The notes beneath the pieces were generated by a model. The model worked only from the letters and a program-made list of their open reading frames with translations, was not told where the DNA came from and did no database searches. Made by a program: the position numbers and the translations under genes. A stretch of 64,000 bases of DNA, from positions 806,001-870,000 of the forward strand of contig CP011489.1 in assembly GCA_001023575.1 (NCBI GenBank), given 5' to 3'. Source of the DNA: Actinobacteria bacterium IMCC26256 (lineage in GTDB: Bacteria > Actinomycetota > Acidimicrobiia > IMCC26256). Of this stretch, positions 31,177 through 39,977 are shown one piece after another; the stretch's first letter is position 1, and every line of letters begins with the position of its first letter.

Positions 31177-31238
31177 TGTCGGGGCAGTTATTTGTTGTGG
31201 CGCCAAAGAATTAGTTGCCTTAAGGAGGTGTTGAGATC

Positions 31239-31769
31239 ATGGGAGAGCGGAGTGACCGACTCGATGACCTACGCACAAATCTTGAGGGGCCGCTTGCAGA
31301 GATCGGCATTGACCTCTTCGACATCATTCGAAATGGCACTGATCGAGCAACAGTTATTCAGGTAATCGTCGACCGCCCAGGCGGAGTAGATCTCGAGGCA
31401 GTTACAGATGCCACCAGAGTGATCTCCCCTCTACTTGACGCATGGGGTCGCCTTGATGGCGCCTACACACTCGAGGTCTCGAGCCCAGGTTTGGAGCGTC
31501 CACTTAGGCGCCCCAATCACTTCACCGGGGCAATCGGTATGACCGTTGCAATTCGCAGCCGCGACGAAGCCGGGGTCGCTCAACGCGACCGTGGCGTCTT
31601 AATTAGCGCTGACGACGAAGGCTGCACCATTGAAACTGATGGTGCGCCTAAGACATTTACATACAACCGCATCGAGCAGGCCCGCACCATATTTGAGTGG
31701 GGACCAGCCGAGAAGCCAGGTAAGGGAACCAAGCCTGGCCGCCCCAAGAAGGAGATGTCACCCCAATGA
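31239..31769 (+). CDS. rimP: Ribosome maturation factor RimP
   Basis: Needed for 30S maturation near S12 and S19. It has 176 residues, with Gly-Ile-Asp-Leu-Phe-Asp in the N-terminal domain, then Val-Ile-Val-Asp-Arg-Pro-Gly-Gly-Val-Asp-Leu-Glu and Leu-Glu-Val-Ser-Ser-Pro-Gly-Leu-Glu-Arg-Pro-Leu. The start has the best Shine-Dalgarno in the window, AAGGAGGT, nine bases before the ATG. The C-terminus is basic and rich in Lys and Pro. It overlaps nusA by four bases (ATGA). Confidence 0.95.
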   Translation: MGERSDRLDDLRTNLEGPLAEIGIDLFDIIRNGTDRATVIQVIVDRPGGVDLEAVTDATRVISPLLDAWGRLDGAYTLEVSSPGLERPLRRPNHFTGAIGMTVAIRSRDEAGVAQRDRGVLISADDEGCTIETDGAPKTFTYNRIEQARTIFEWGPAEKPGKGTKPGRPKKEMSPQ

Positions 31770-33004
31770 ATCGCGACATGATGGACGCCCTACGCGAGAT
31801 TGCGCTAGACCGCGGAATCTCTGAAGACATCATGCTTGAAGCGCTTGCAAACGCGCTCGTAACTGCATACAAGCGGATGCCAAATGCTGCTGAAGAGGCC
31901 CTAGTAGAGATCGATACCGAGACTGGTGAGATTCACGTAATCGCCCAGGAACTCGATGAGGATGGCCATGTCGTTCGTGAGTGGGATGACACTCCTAGCG
32001 ACTTCGGCCGTATCGCTGCTCAGACTGCAAAACAAGTCATTCTCCAGCGCATTCGCGAGGCAGAGCGCGAAATGAAGTACGAGGAGTATGCCGGCCGAGA
32101 GGGCGACATCGTTACAGGAATTATCCAGCAGACCGACCAGCGCTACACGCTCTTGGACCTCGGCAAGGTTGAGGCGCTACTGCCTCAGGCCGAGCAAGTT
32201 CAGAACGAGCGCTATGACCATGGAAGCCGACTGAAGGCATACATCGTCGAGGTTCGTAAGACCGCTAAAGGCCCTCAGATTGTTGTCTCCCGAACTCACC
32301 CTGGGTTTGTTAAGAGACTCTTCGAGCTCGAGGTTCCTGAGATTCTTGATGGTGTAGTGGAGCTCAAGGCCGTTGCTCGTGAGCCAGGGCATCGCACCAA
32401 GATTGCTGTTGCTTCAAATGACCCCAACGTCGACCCGGTCGGCGCATGCGTAGGTGCACGTGGAGCGCGCGTTCGTATGGTCGTTAACGAGATGCACTCC
32501 GAGAAGGTTGACATCGTTCCTTATGTTGAGGATCAGGCCGAGTTTGTAACTCGTGCACTAGCCCCAGCGAAGGTTAAAGAGGTTCGACTGCACGAGGACA
32601 CCGGTACCGCAGAGGTAATCGTCCCCGACTTCCAGCTCTCTCTTGCCATTGGTAAGGAGGGTCAGAACGCTCGTCTTGCAGCACGACTCACCGGATGGCG
32701 CGTCGACATTAAGAGCGAGTCGCAGTTGGCAGAGGAAGAGGCCGGCGGCAGCGTTGAGTACGCAGAGGGCGACTGGGTACAGGACGGAACGGGCGAATTA
32801 GTTTGGCAGCCTGCCGAGGGCGGAGACTCGATCTCAGCAGCAGCCGCGGGGTATGCGGGTGCAGAACTCGGCGATGCTCCAGCAGAGGCCGCAACTCCCG
32901 CAGATGCCGTCGAGTCACCAGTAGTCGACTCAGAGCCAGAGACCGAGACAGAGGTTGAAGAGACTGAGGGTGGAGATTCCGATCCCGCGGAGGGGGAGGC
33001 GTAG
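31766..33004 (+). CDS. nusA: Transcription termination/antitermination factor NusA
   Basis: Binds RNA polymerase and nascent RNA to control pausing, termination and rRNA antitermination. It has 412 residues. The N-terminal RNAP-binding domain covers about residues 1-120; S1 follows (Val-Thr-Gly-Ile-Ile-Gln-Gln), then two KH domains with Asp-Pro-Val-Gly-Ala-Cys-Val-Gly-Ala-Arg-Gly-Ala-Arg and Ile-Gly-Lys-Glu-Gly-Gln-Asn-Ala-Arg-Leu. The last 75 residues are an acidic tail rich in Glu, Ala and Thr. The last codons contain a run of five G before the TAG, which bears on how ylxR is translated. Confidence 0.96.
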   Translation: MNRDMMDALREIALDRGISEDIMLEALANALVTAYKRMPNAAEEALVEIDTETGEIHVIAQELDEDGHVVREWDDTPSDFGRIAAQTAKQVILQRIREAEREMKYEEYAGREGDIVTGIIQQTDQRYTLLDLGKVEALLPQAEQVQNERYDHGSRLKAYIVEVRKTAKGPQIVVSRTHPGFVKRLFELEVPEILDGVVELKAVAREPGHRTKIAVASNDPNVDPVGACVGARGARVRMVVNEMHSEKVDIVPYVEDQAEFVTRALAPAKVKEVRLHEDTGTAEVIVPDFQLSLAIGKEGQNARLAARLTGWRVDIKSESQLAEEEAGGSVEYAEGDWVQDGTGELVWQPAEGGDSISAAAAGYAGAELGDAPAEAATPADAVESPVVDSEPETETEVEETEGGDSDPAEGEA

Positions 33005-33006
33005 CC

Positions 33007-33291
33007 ACTGAACCGCGTCGCACCTGTGTGGGCTGCCGACGGATCTCCGACAAAGATTCACTAATCCGAATCGTGGCGGGGCCTGAGGGCGCTTTCAGGG
33101 TGGGGCGTTATGAGGCTGGCCGAGGGGCTTGGCTCTGCGCCGGTTCTCCGGCGTGCTTTGACCGTGCTACCAAGCGGGGCGCTCTCGAAAGGGCGCTGCG
33201 AGTGGGAGTCTCGAACGATGACATAGAAGGCCTCCGTGTGAGAATCTACGGAGCAGAGAGAGTCGGCAACGGCGATCCGAAGATGGACTGA
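33007..33291 (+). CDS. ylxR: YlxR family RNA-binding protein, start unclear
   Basis: Small protein found between nusA and infB in many bacteria; it binds RNA and has been linked to RNase P and to transcription. The family motif Arg-Arg-Thr-Cys-Val-Gly-Cys-Arg is present, but the first ordinary start codon, GTG at 33028, is the Val within that motif and would discard the first Cys. Upstream the frame is open from 32968 and reads Ala-Thr-Glu-Pro-Arg-Arg-Thr-Cys, with no ATG, GTG or TTG. It may use a rare start near the nusA stop, or arise by a -1 slip at the G-run ending nusA. I begin the feature at the first codon after the nusA stop. Confidence 0.85.
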   Translation, partial: TEPRRTCVGCRRISDKDSLIRIVAGPEGAFRVGRYEAGRGAWLCAGSPACFDRATKRGALERALRVGVSNDDIEGLRVRIYGAERVGNGDPKMD

Positions 33292-33297
33292 GGAATC

Positions 33298-36045
33298 TTG
33301 GCAACGAAGAAAATTAGGGTCTACGAACTTGCTCGAGAGCTAGGCGTAGAGAACCATGTTGTGCTTGAACTCTGCGAGGAGCTCAAGATCGGCGTTAAGA
33401 GTCATTCGTCGAGCATCGACGACCCATCTGCCGACCGCGCGCGCCGACGCGCTGACGAACTCGGCCTGCGTCGTGACCCAATTGTTGAGGCAAAGCCAGA
33501 ACCAGTAGCACCTGCCGCTGCGCCAGCCAAAGAGGCTGCACCTGCTCGCGTATCGCGTGTTGTTCGATCGGGTGGCCCAGCTGCGGCCGCTCCCGCGGCC
33601 CCTGTCGCTGCACCGGCCGTTGAGACGGCGGCACCCGCGGCCGCTCCTGAGCAAGTATCCGCTGCTGTGCCTGCGGTATCTACTCCAGCCGCCGAGGCGG
33701 CCGCCGCGTCTAGAGCGACAGCACTCAACGCTGCAACCGATTCCTCAGCTACCACTCCATCTGCTCCATCTGCTTCCGCTCCAGTAGCGGAGCCTGAGGC
33801 CCCATCCGCTCCGGCCTCGATGCGCAGTGTTTCAGGGAAACCGATTCCGCCACCCCCGGGTGCTGGGCGACGCATTCCTCCGCCCCCGGGCGGCGGGCGA
33901 AACACAGGCGGCGGTGCACCAGGCGGAGCGCGCAGCGGTGCAACAGGCGGACCTCGCTCTGGTGGCGCAGGCGCCCCAGGTGGGTATCGAGGTGGACCAG
34001 GTTCTTCAGCAGGCGCTCCTAGTGGTGGCCCCGGCGCAGGGCGCGGCGCTCCAGGTGGCGGCCCCGGTGGTCCGGGTGCTCCTGGTGGCGGTCCCGGCGG
34101 TTTTGCAGGTCGCGGAGGCGGACGCCCAGGTGGTGGCCCCGGAGGCGGACCAGGGCAGAGGCCTCGTCGTAAGAAGCGTCGTCGTCGCGGCATAGAGGAT
34201 CTTGGGCCGGCATCGGCGCCGAGCCTCACACCAAGCGATGCACCAGTACCTGAGGGCGAGATCGTGGTGCCACGCGGCATCACAATCCAAGAGTTTGCTC
34301 CGCGACTGAATCGCACTAGTGCCGACCTTGTACGCATCCTCTTTGATGCAGGCGAGATGGTTACCGGTACGCAGTCGCTAGTTGACGAGATGATTGAGTT
34401 AATCGCTGAGCATCTCGGTGCCGAGGTCCTTCTCGTTGAGCCCGGTCAAGAGGCTGAGCGCGAGTTGCAGGAGCTCTTCCTTGAAGACGACGACGATGAA
34501 GACGTTGTACTTCCGCCGCGTGCACCGATCGTCACAGTGATGGGTCACGTGGACCACGGTAAGACCACACTCCTTGACCGGATTCGTTCGGCAAATGTGG
34601 TTGCTGGTGAGGCTGGTGGAATTACGCAGCACATCGGTGCATACCAGGCTTTCTATGGCGATACGCCTATTACTTTCATCGATACTCCAGGGCATGAGGC
34701 ATTTACTGCAATGCGTAAGCGCGGTGCGCTTGCAACGGATGTCGCTGTTCTTGTAGTGGCTGGCGACGACGGAGTGATGCCACAGACCATTGAGGCCATT
34801 AACCACGCGCGGGCCGCTGAGGTCCCGATCGTTGTTGCAATCACAAAGATTGATCGCCCTGATGCTGACCCAATGCGCGTCAAGCAGCAATTGGTAGAGC
34901 AAGGTCTCGTCCCTGAAGAGTGGGGCGGCGACACAGTTGTTAACGAGGTTGCGGCTATGGAGGGGCTAGGCGTAGACGAACTCCTCGAGTCGATCCTCTT
35001 AGTGGCAGAGCTCTACGACCCGCCGCTAGGCGCAGACCCCGATGCTCCGGCTAGAGCATTCGTGCTTGAGTCAAACCTTGATCAAGGTCGCGGACCTGTT
35101 GTTACTGCACTCATCGAGCGCGGAACGCTTCGTGTCGGTGACCCCATCGTTGCTGGTGGAGGTTGGGGCAAGGTTCGTGCGATGTTCAACCACAAGGGTG
35201 AGAGCGTTAAGGAGGCTGGTCCCTCAACCCCGGTTGAGGTTCTTGGTCTCGATGCTGTTCCGCTAGCTGGTGATGAGCTGCGTGTTGCACCTAGCGACAA
35301 AGTGGCCCGCACCGTCGCAGAGGCGCGCGCACGTCGTCGCCGTGCTTCGAACATGACGCATCCGACAATTCTTGCTGGTGGAGCACGTCTAGAGGACATC
35401 TTTGCGATGGTTGAGCGCGGCGAGACCGCTACGTTAAACCTTGTTTTGAAGGCTGATGTCCAGGGTTCTCTTGAGGCTTTAACTGACGCTCTTAGGAAAT
35501 TGGATCAAGATCACCAAGAGGTTCGCCTCTCGTTTGTTCACCGTGCAGTCGGCGGAATCAGTGAGTCAGATATCAACCTTGCAGCGGTATCGAATGCAAG
35601 CGTTATCGGCTTCAACGTACGACCCGACCGCAAGGCGCGGGCACTCGCTGAGCACGAGAAGGTTGAGATGCGCCTATACGAGGTCATCTACCAGATTCTT
35701 GATGACGTCAATAAGGCGCTCCTTGGTCTCCTCAAGCCAGAGTTTGAAGAGGTCGTCACCGGAGATGCAGAGGTTCGAGAAATATTCTCAGTGCCGCGTA
35801 TCGGGAAAATTGCTGGATGCTTTGTGCGTAACGGTGTCATTACTCGTGGCTCCCAGGTGCGTTTCCTCCGAGAGGGAACGATCATCTGGAAGGGCTCTAT
35901 TGCATCGCTTCGTAGATTCAAAGAAGATGCACGAGAGGTACGCGATGGGTTCGAGTGCGGTATTGGTCTCGAGAACTTCCAGGACCTCAAGCCGGGCGAC
36001 ATTATCGAGACCTTCGAGCTTAAGGAGATCGCCCGAACGTCCTGA
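33298..36045 (+). CDS. infB: Translation initiation factor IF-2
   Basis: GTPase that brings fMet-tRNA to the 30S subunit. It has 915 residues. The IF2-N module opens the protein ([11 protein letters not shown]). A long linker follows: Ala/Pro-rich to about residue 175, then Gly/Pro/Arg-rich to about 290, ending in a basic Arg-Arg-Lys-Lys-Arg-Arg-Arg-Arg patch. G1 is Gly-His-Val-Asp-His-Gly-Lys-Thr near residue 416, G3 is Asp-Thr-Pro-Gly-His, and G4 reads Thr-Lys-Ile-Asp instead of the usual Asn-Lys-Ile-Asp. The TTG start has GAGG close upstream. The linker gene segment is highly repetitive and GC-rich. Confidence 0.97.
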   Translation: MATKKIRVYELARELGVENHVVLELCEELKIGVKSHSSSIDDPSADRARRRADELGLRRDPIVEAKPEPVAPAAAPAKEAAPARVSRVVRSGGPAAAAPAAPVAAPAVETAAPAAAPEQVSAAVPAVSTPAAEAAAASRATALNAATDSSATTPSAPSASAPVAEPEAPSAPASMRSVSGKPIPPPPGAGRRIPPPPGGGRNTGGGAPGGARSGATGGPRSGGAGAPGGYRGGPGSSAGAPSGGPGAGRGAPGGGPGGPGAPGGGPGGFAGRGGGRPGGGPGGGPGQRPRRKKRRRRGIEDLGPASAPSLTPSDAPVPEGEIVVPRGITIQEFAPRLNRTSADLVRILFDAGEMVTGTQSLVDEMIELIAEHLGAEVLLVEPGQEAERELQELFLEDDDDEDVVLPPRAPIVTVMGHVDHGKTTLLDRIRSANVVAGEAGGITQHIGAYQAFYGDTPITFIDTPGHEAFTAMRKRGALATDVAVLVVAGDDGVMPQTIEAINHARAAEVPIVVAITKIDRPDADPMRVKQQLVEQGLVPEEWGGDTVVNEVAAMEGLGVDELLESILLVAELYDPPLGADPDAPARAFVLESNLDQGRGPVVTALIERGTLRVGDPIVAGGGWGKVRAMFNHKGESVKEAGPSTPVEVLGLDAVPLAGDELRVAPSDKVARTVAEARARRRRASNMTHPTILAGGARLEDIFAMVERGETATLNLVLKADVQGSLEALTDALRKLDQDHQEVRLSFVHRAVGGISESDINLAAVSNASVIGFNVRPDRKARALAEHEKVEMRLYEVIYQILDDVNKALLGLLKPEFEEVVTGDAEVREIFSVPRIGKIAGCFVRNGVITRGSQVRFLREGTIIWKGSIASLRRFKEDAREVRDGFECGIGLENFQDLKPGDIIETFELKEIARTS

Positions 36046-36076
36046 GTGGCGTTAAGGCGGCGAGGGAGGCTTAGTC

Positions 36077-36532
36077 GTGAGCGGACGTAATACGCCTCGG
36101 CAGTACCCGCGTTCAGCGCGCGTTAACGAGGTTGTTCAGCAAGTAATTGCAGAGGAGCTCGAGAGGCTCTCGGACCCGCGACTCGGTTTTGTAACCATTA
36201 CAGGCGTAGATGTCTCTGCCGACCTTAGGCATGCCGATGTGTTCTACACGGTGCTAGGCAGCGAGCAGGAGCACATAGATACTGCGGCTGGACTCAAGGC
36301 AGCGAAGTCTCTGCTGCGCTCAACGCTTGGGCGCCAAGTGCGGATGAAGTATCTGCCGGATCTGCATTTTGCCGAGGACCCAGGCCTTGAGCAGGGGCTG
36401 CGAATAGAGGCGATTCTGCGTGAAATACAGGACAAAGAAAAAGCGCAGAGCGAGGCAATGGCAATTGATGACGAGGGTCTCGCTAGCGAGATAGCAGCAG
36501 CGCTCGCAGATCCAAGCGAGCCAGAGGCTTGA
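36077..36532 (+). CDS. rbfA: Ribosome-binding factor A
   Basis: KH-fold factor for 16S maturation and cold adaptation. It has 151 residues. Motifs include Val-Gln-Gln-Val-Ile-Ala-Glu-Glu-Leu, Asp-Pro-Arg-Leu-Gly-Phe-Val-Thr-Ile-Thr-Gly-Val and Pro-Asp-Leu-His-Phe. It has an acidic C-terminal tail. The GTG start is preceded by GGGAGG, and the stop overlaps nrnA by four bases (TTGA). Confidence 0.94.
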   Translation: MSGRNTPRQYPRSARVNEVVQQVIAEELERLSDPRLGFVTITGVDVSADLRHADVFYTVLGSEQEHIDTAAGLKAAKSLLRSTLGRQVRMKYLPDLHFAEDPGLEQGLRIEAILREIQDKEKAQSEAMAIDDEGLASEIAAALADPSEPEA

Positions 36533-37500
36533 CCAACGCAGTCGAGACCTCACTAGCCCTAGCGGTTCAAGCCATTGAGGCGAGCGACGAAGAGATTGCA
36601 CTTGCGTGTCACATAACCCCCGATGGGGATGCCCTTGGCTCAATGCTGGCCCTTCATTTAGCGCTTAGTTCGCAAGGGCGTAAATCGATAGCGTCATTCT
36701 CGGAGCCATTTGTTGTTGCAGATCACTACCGCGGCCTAAGCGGGCTCGATGCCCTCACGCCTCCCTCTGAATACCCTGCCAATCCTGGCTTGATGATTAC
36801 CTTCGATGTCGGCTCGATCGATCGCCTCGGTGGTCTAATGCCTTCGGCTGAGTCGGCAGGTGATTTGATCGTGCTAGATCACCACGTCTCCAACACGCGT
36901 TTTGGAACCATAAATGTGATCGACCCGAATGCTGCAGCAACCGGGGTAGTGGTGCGAAGGCTGCTGTCGATGCTTGGGATACCGCTTACCCGTGATGTTG
37001 CGATCAATCTTTATGCAGCATTGATCTGCGATACAGGGCGTTTTCAATATGAGTCGACGACGCCAGATGTCTTTGAGTTGGCATCCGAACTCGCTGCCTT
37101 TGATCTTCCGATACCAGAGTTGAGCAGGAGCCTCTTCGAGGAGCATCGTTTCGCTTACCTAGGGCTCATGGGGGAGGCAATCTCCAAGATGGTTCTTGAG
37201 CCGGAGAGTTCCTTCGTGTGGCTTTCACTTACACAGGACATGCTGAGCCGCCACGACTGCACACTCGATGAGGCAGAGGGCCTCATCGATATTGTGCGCA
37301 GAGCCCGCGAGGCCGAGGTTGCCTGCATCCTTAAAGAAGAGGTCGATGGTTCGATCAAGGTAAGCCTGCGTTCCGTCGGCACCGCAGATGTATGCAGAAT
37401 CGCTCAGGCAAATGGTGGCGGAGGCCACAGGTTCGCGGCGGGCTTTACTAGCCACCTCGATGTGGACGCCACCCTTGGCGTCATTCGGGCAGCGCTGTAG
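36529..37500 (+). CDS. nrnA: DHH-family oligoribonuclease NrnA (nanoRNase / pAp phosphatase)
   Basis: Degrades short RNA oligomers and dephosphorylates pAp in a Mn-dependent reaction. It has 323 residues. The DHH motifs are His-Ile-Thr-Pro-Asp-Gly-Asp-Ala-Leu-Gly-Ser, Thr-Phe-Asp-Val-Gly-Ser, and Leu-Asp-His-His-Val-Ser-Asn. The C-terminal DHHA1 domain has Gly-Gly-Gly-Gly-His-Arg-Phe-Ala-Ala-Gly. The TTG start overlaps rbfA. pAp is a by-product of PAPS use, but the cysH here looks like an APS enzyme, so RNA turnover is the more likely duty. Confidence 0.93.
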   Translation: MTNAVETSLALAVQAIEASDEEIALACHITPDGDALGSMLALHLALSSQGRKSIASFSEPFVVADHYRGLSGLDALTPPSEYPANPGLMITFDVGSIDRLGGLMPSAESAGDLIVLDHHVSNTRFGTINVIDPNAAATGVVVRRLLSMLGIPLTRDVAINLYAALICDTGRFQYESTTPDVFELASELAAFDLPIPELSRSLFEEHRFAYLGLMGEAISKMVLEPESSFVWLSLTQDMLSRHDCTLDEAEGLIDIVRRAREAEVACILKEEVDGSIKVSLRSVGTADVCRIAQANGGGGHRFAAGFTSHLDVDATLGVIRAAL

Positions 37501-37508
37501 CGCTCGCT

Positions 37509-37514
37509 TAGCCT
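37509..37514 (+). promoter_or_regulatory. -10 element of a leaderless promoter for truB
   Basis: TAGCCT followed by seven bases and ATG. It lies nine bases after the nrnA stop, so truB-ribF can be transcribed separately from the rimP operon. Confidence 0.6.
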
Positions 37515-37521
37515 GAACTCT

Positions 37522-38409
37522 ATGGACGGGCTCGTTGTAGTCGATAAGCCCTCGGGTTGGACATCCCATGATGTCGTTGCGCGTATGCGCCGGATTTTTG
37601 GTCAGAAGCGCGTAGGGCACGCAGGGACACTTGACCCCGATGCAACCGGGATACTGCTTGTAGGCCTTGGGCGCGCAACACGGCTGCTTAAGTATGTTCA
37701 GGAGACAGGGAAAGTCTACGAAGGCGTCGTTTCCTTTGGTATTGCAACGGATACTCTCGACGCTGCTGGAGTTGAGCTGCAGCGCGAGCCGATGTCCTTT
37801 GCGAGGGCAGACTTAGAGAGCGCGAAGTCGAGATTTATTGGTGACATTGAGCAGATCCCGCCGATGGTCTCAGCAATAAAAATCGGGGGCAAGCGTCTGC
37901 ATGAGTTGGCGCGTGAAGGCATCGAGGTTGAGCGCCCTCCGCGCCCTGTTCATATCTCAAGCATTGAGATCTCAGATTTTCAAGATGGCCCTTTCCCCAC
38001 TGCGGCGATAACTGTTGCGTGCGGAAGTGGTACCTACATTCGTACGCTCGCGGCTGACCTCGGAACTGCGCTCGGTGGATACGCTCATCTCCAGAGTCTT
38101 CGCCGTACTTTTGTCGGTACGTTCGGTCTTGCCGAGGCGCACTCGCTCGAGGCGATCGAGGCCGATCCTCCTGCCTGCACACTTAGCCCAGCGAGCATGG
38201 TTCGAGATCTAGCCTCAATCGCTCTCGACCCTCCGCAATCTGCTGTAGTTCGCCACGGAGGGGTATTCGCTCTAGATGCGCTCCCAATTGGTGATACCGA
38301 GGGCCCCTTTGCTTTGCTTGACGGAGACGAACTCATCGCCGTCTACGAGCGAAGAGGGTCTGGATTAAAAGCCTCAGTAGTCGTCGCCCTTCCAGTGGAG
38401 TCACCATGA
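37522..38409 (+). CDS. truB: tRNA pseudouridine-55 synthase TruB
   Basis: Makes pseudouridine 55 in the T-loop of tRNAs. It has 295 residues. The N-terminal motif is Val-Val-Asp-Lys-Pro-Ser-Gly-Trp-Thr-Ser-His-Asp, and the catalytic Asp lies in Gly-Thr-Leu-Asp-Pro-Asp-Ala-Thr-Gly. The motif Cys-Gly-Ser-Gly-Thr-Tyr-Ile-Arg-Thr-Leu follows. A C-terminal TruB extension is present. It overlaps ribF by four bases (ATGA), the usual truB-ribF pairing. Confidence 0.96.
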   Translation: MDGLVVVDKPSGWTSHDVVARMRRIFGQKRVGHAGTLDPDATGILLVGLGRATRLLKYVQETGKVYEGVVSFGIATDTLDAAGVELQREPMSFARADLESAKSRFIGDIEQIPPMVSAIKIGGKRLHELAREGIEVERPPRPVHISSIEISDFQDGPFPTAAITVACGSGTYIRTLAADLGTALGGYAHLQSLRRTFVGTFGLAEAHSLEAIEADPPACTLSPASMVRDLASIALDPPQSAVVRHGGVFALDALPIGDTEGPFALLDGDELIAVYERRGSGLKASVVVALPVESP

Positions 38410-39359
38410 CCAGAATTGTGTGGGAATCGGAGGGCAACACTAAGTGGTCTGATGGTTGTGTCGTCACAATTGGCGTATTCGACGGCGTGCATGAAGGCCA
38501 TCGTCGTGTGCTTCAACTCGTAAGGGAGTTGGCAGATGCTCGCGGATTAGATGCGGTATGTGTGACCTTTGATCGCCACCCAGCCCAAGTAGTGCGCCCA
38601 GACTCTGCTCCGCGTCTACTCACGGGCTTAGATCACAAGCTTGATCTGATTGCGGAGACTGAGCTTGCAGACATAGTTGTCGTCATTGGATTCGACGAGC
38701 AGCGTTCGCACGAGTCTGCGGAGGATTTCGTAAACGAAGTACTTGTGGAGCGACTCGGTGCGCGCCTCGTTGTGGTCGGGGCTGATTTTCACTTCGGGCA
38801 TGCTCGGGCCGGGAATGTGGCGATGCTCGATGCGGTAGGCGCCGACCTTGGGTTCGAGGTACTCGGCTTAGGGCTAGTGGCGCCCCCGGATGACCCAGGG
38901 CACGTGGCTTACTCCTCGACAAGAATCCGAGAGCTTCTCTCGACTGGGGATGTCCGAAGCAGCTCGTCCATGCTGGGGAGGCCCCATGAGGTCCGCGGAG
39001 TGGTCGCCCACGGGGATGCTCGCGGGCGCGAGATCGGATTCCCCACGGCGAACGTCTTGGTCTCCGAGGAGATACTCCTGCCCTCAGATGGCATCTATGC
39101 GGGCATTCTCGTGACAAGCGACGGGGTTGAGCACCCTTCAGCGATAAGCCTTGGGCGTCGCCCGACCTTCTATGCAGATCAGGGCTACTCGCTCTTGGAG
39201 GCCCACCTCCTTGATTTTGAGGGCGACCTATACGATCAGATGGTGGCCGTTCGATTCGTGGACTGGATCCGTGGTGAAGCGAAATATGACTCCGTTGAGG
39301 CCTTAATTGCCCAGATTCAGCGAGACTGCGACCGGGCCAGAGAGATTCTTGGCGCCTGA
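38406..39359 (+). CDS. ribF: Bifunctional riboflavin kinase / FMN adenylyltransferase
   Basis: Makes FMN and FAD. It has 317 residues. The N-terminal FAD synthetase domain shows Gly-Val-Phe-Asp-Gly-Val-His-Glu-Gly-His and Ala-Asp-Phe-His-Phe-Gly-His-Ala-Arg-Ala-Gly, followed by Ser-Ser-Thr-Arg-Ile-Arg. The C-terminal flavokinase domain has Gly-Arg-Glu-Ile-Gly-Phe-Pro-Thr-Ala-Asn and Gly-Arg-Arg-Pro-Thr-Phe. The length and domain order are normal. Confidence 0.96.
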   Translation: MTRIVWESEGNTKWSDGCVVTIGVFDGVHEGHRRVLQLVRELADARGLDAVCVTFDRHPAQVVRPDSAPRLLTGLDHKLDLIAETELADIVVVIGFDEQRSHESAEDFVNEVLVERLGARLVVVGADFHFGHARAGNVAMLDAVGADLGFEVLGLGLVAPPDDPGHVAYSSTRIRELLSTGDVRSSSSMLGRPHEVRGVVAHGDARGREIGFPTANVLVSEEILLPSDGIYAGILVTSDGVEHPSAISLGRRPTFYADQGYSLLEAHLLDFEGDLYDQMVAVRFVDWIRGEAKYDSVEALIAQIQRDCDRAREILGA

Positions 39360-39382
39360 ACAGTTCTTAAAAGGATTCCTGA

Positions 39383-39411
39383 GGGGTCTCGTAAAAGGTC
39401 CGAGAGGCCCC
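39383..39411 (+). terminator. Hairpin after ribF
   Basis: GGGG-TCTCG and CGAGA-(GG)-CCCC form a nine-pair stem with a two-base bulge and a nine-base loop, 24 bases past the ribF stop. There is no U-tract. Confidence 0.5.
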
Positions 39412-39428
39412 GAAGGCTGCCTGCGTGC

Positions 39429-39476
39429 TACCCTCACCCGGTTCCCCAGATAGTTGGGGAGGCCCGATAGAGGGCC
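39429..39476 (+). promoter_or_regulatory. Promoter and two-hairpin leader of rpsO
   Basis: A TACCCT -10 (39429-39434) is followed by two adjacent hairpins: CCCC-AGATAGTT-GGGG (39444-39459) and GGCCC-GATAGA-GGGCC (39461-39476). Both loops contain GATAG. The leader runs about 85 bases to the rpsO ATG. S15 autoregulates through structured leaders in several phyla, so a regulatory role is likely; this exact fold is not one I recognise. Confidence 0.5.
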
Positions 39477-39525
39477 GATCATCTCCACCTCCCATCCACA
39501 CCCGAAGGAAAAGTTTTTAGCGCGT

Positions 39526-39783
39526 ATGCCCAACAAGACCGCAACAATCACCGAGCACCGCCTCCACGAGACCGATACCGGATCTCCCGAGGTGCAGGTC
39601 GCGATCCTTACGGAGCGCATCAACCACCTGACTGAGCACTTGAAGATTCACAAGAAGGATCATCACTCACGTCGCGGTTTGCTCATCCTTGTAGGTCGCC
39701 GTCGGCGTCTACTTAACTATCTGACCAACAATGACATCGCGCGTTATCGCGTTCTCATTGCGAAGTTAGGCCTCCGCCGGTAA
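39526..39783 (+). CDS. rpsO: 30S ribosomal protein S15
   Basis: Primary 16S-binding protein of the small subunit. The ATG at 39526 gives 85 residues, close to the family's 88-89, with [12 protein letters not shown] and [11 protein letters not shown]. A GAAGGA is present 14 bases upstream, which is rather far for a Shine-Dalgarno. An earlier GTG in frame is rejected because the extra residues fall in the leader hairpin region. Confidence 0.96.
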   Translation: MPNKTATITEHRLHETDTGSPEVQVAILTERINHLTEHLKIHKKDHHSRRGLLILVGRRRRLLNYLTNNDIARYRVLIAKLGLRR

Positions 39784-39794
39784 CGACGGATACC

Positions 39795-39816
39795 GGGAGC
39801 GGCGAGTGCCGCTCCC
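39795..39816 (+). terminator. Strong hairpin after rpsO
   Basis: A perfect 9-bp stem GGGAGCGGC / GCCGCTCCC with a GAGT tetraloop, 12 bases past the rpsO stop. No T-run follows. It may act as a terminator or as an RNase processing site between rpsO and pnp. Confidence 0.65.
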
Positions 39817-39876
39817 TCTCTACATCGGCACCCGATCGCGGGGGTCGATGCCACCCACCACGCGAGCCCCGGTAGG

Positions 39877-39948
39877 GGGTTGTCAGTGGCCAGGGTTTGA
39901 GACGATCTTCTTCTCCTCGAGCCGTGACCACTGGGAACCGCCACCCCT
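39877..39948 (+). other. Long-range stem in the pnp leader
   Basis: TCAGTGG and CCACTGG-like arms lie about 55 bases apart in the 160-base leader of pnp and can pair through CAGTGG / CCACTG. In E. coli, pnp mRNA is autoregulated through a leader stem; the same is possible here but not shown. Confidence 0.35.
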
Positions 39949-39977
39949 CGCAACCAACACGAGAGGAGCGCGTTCCA

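Noticed and set aside
33402-34337. A 311-residue minus-strand frame rich in Pro and Ala
   Set aside because: It is the antisense of the Gly/Pro/Ala linker of infB; the open frame follows from the GC-rich codon bias.
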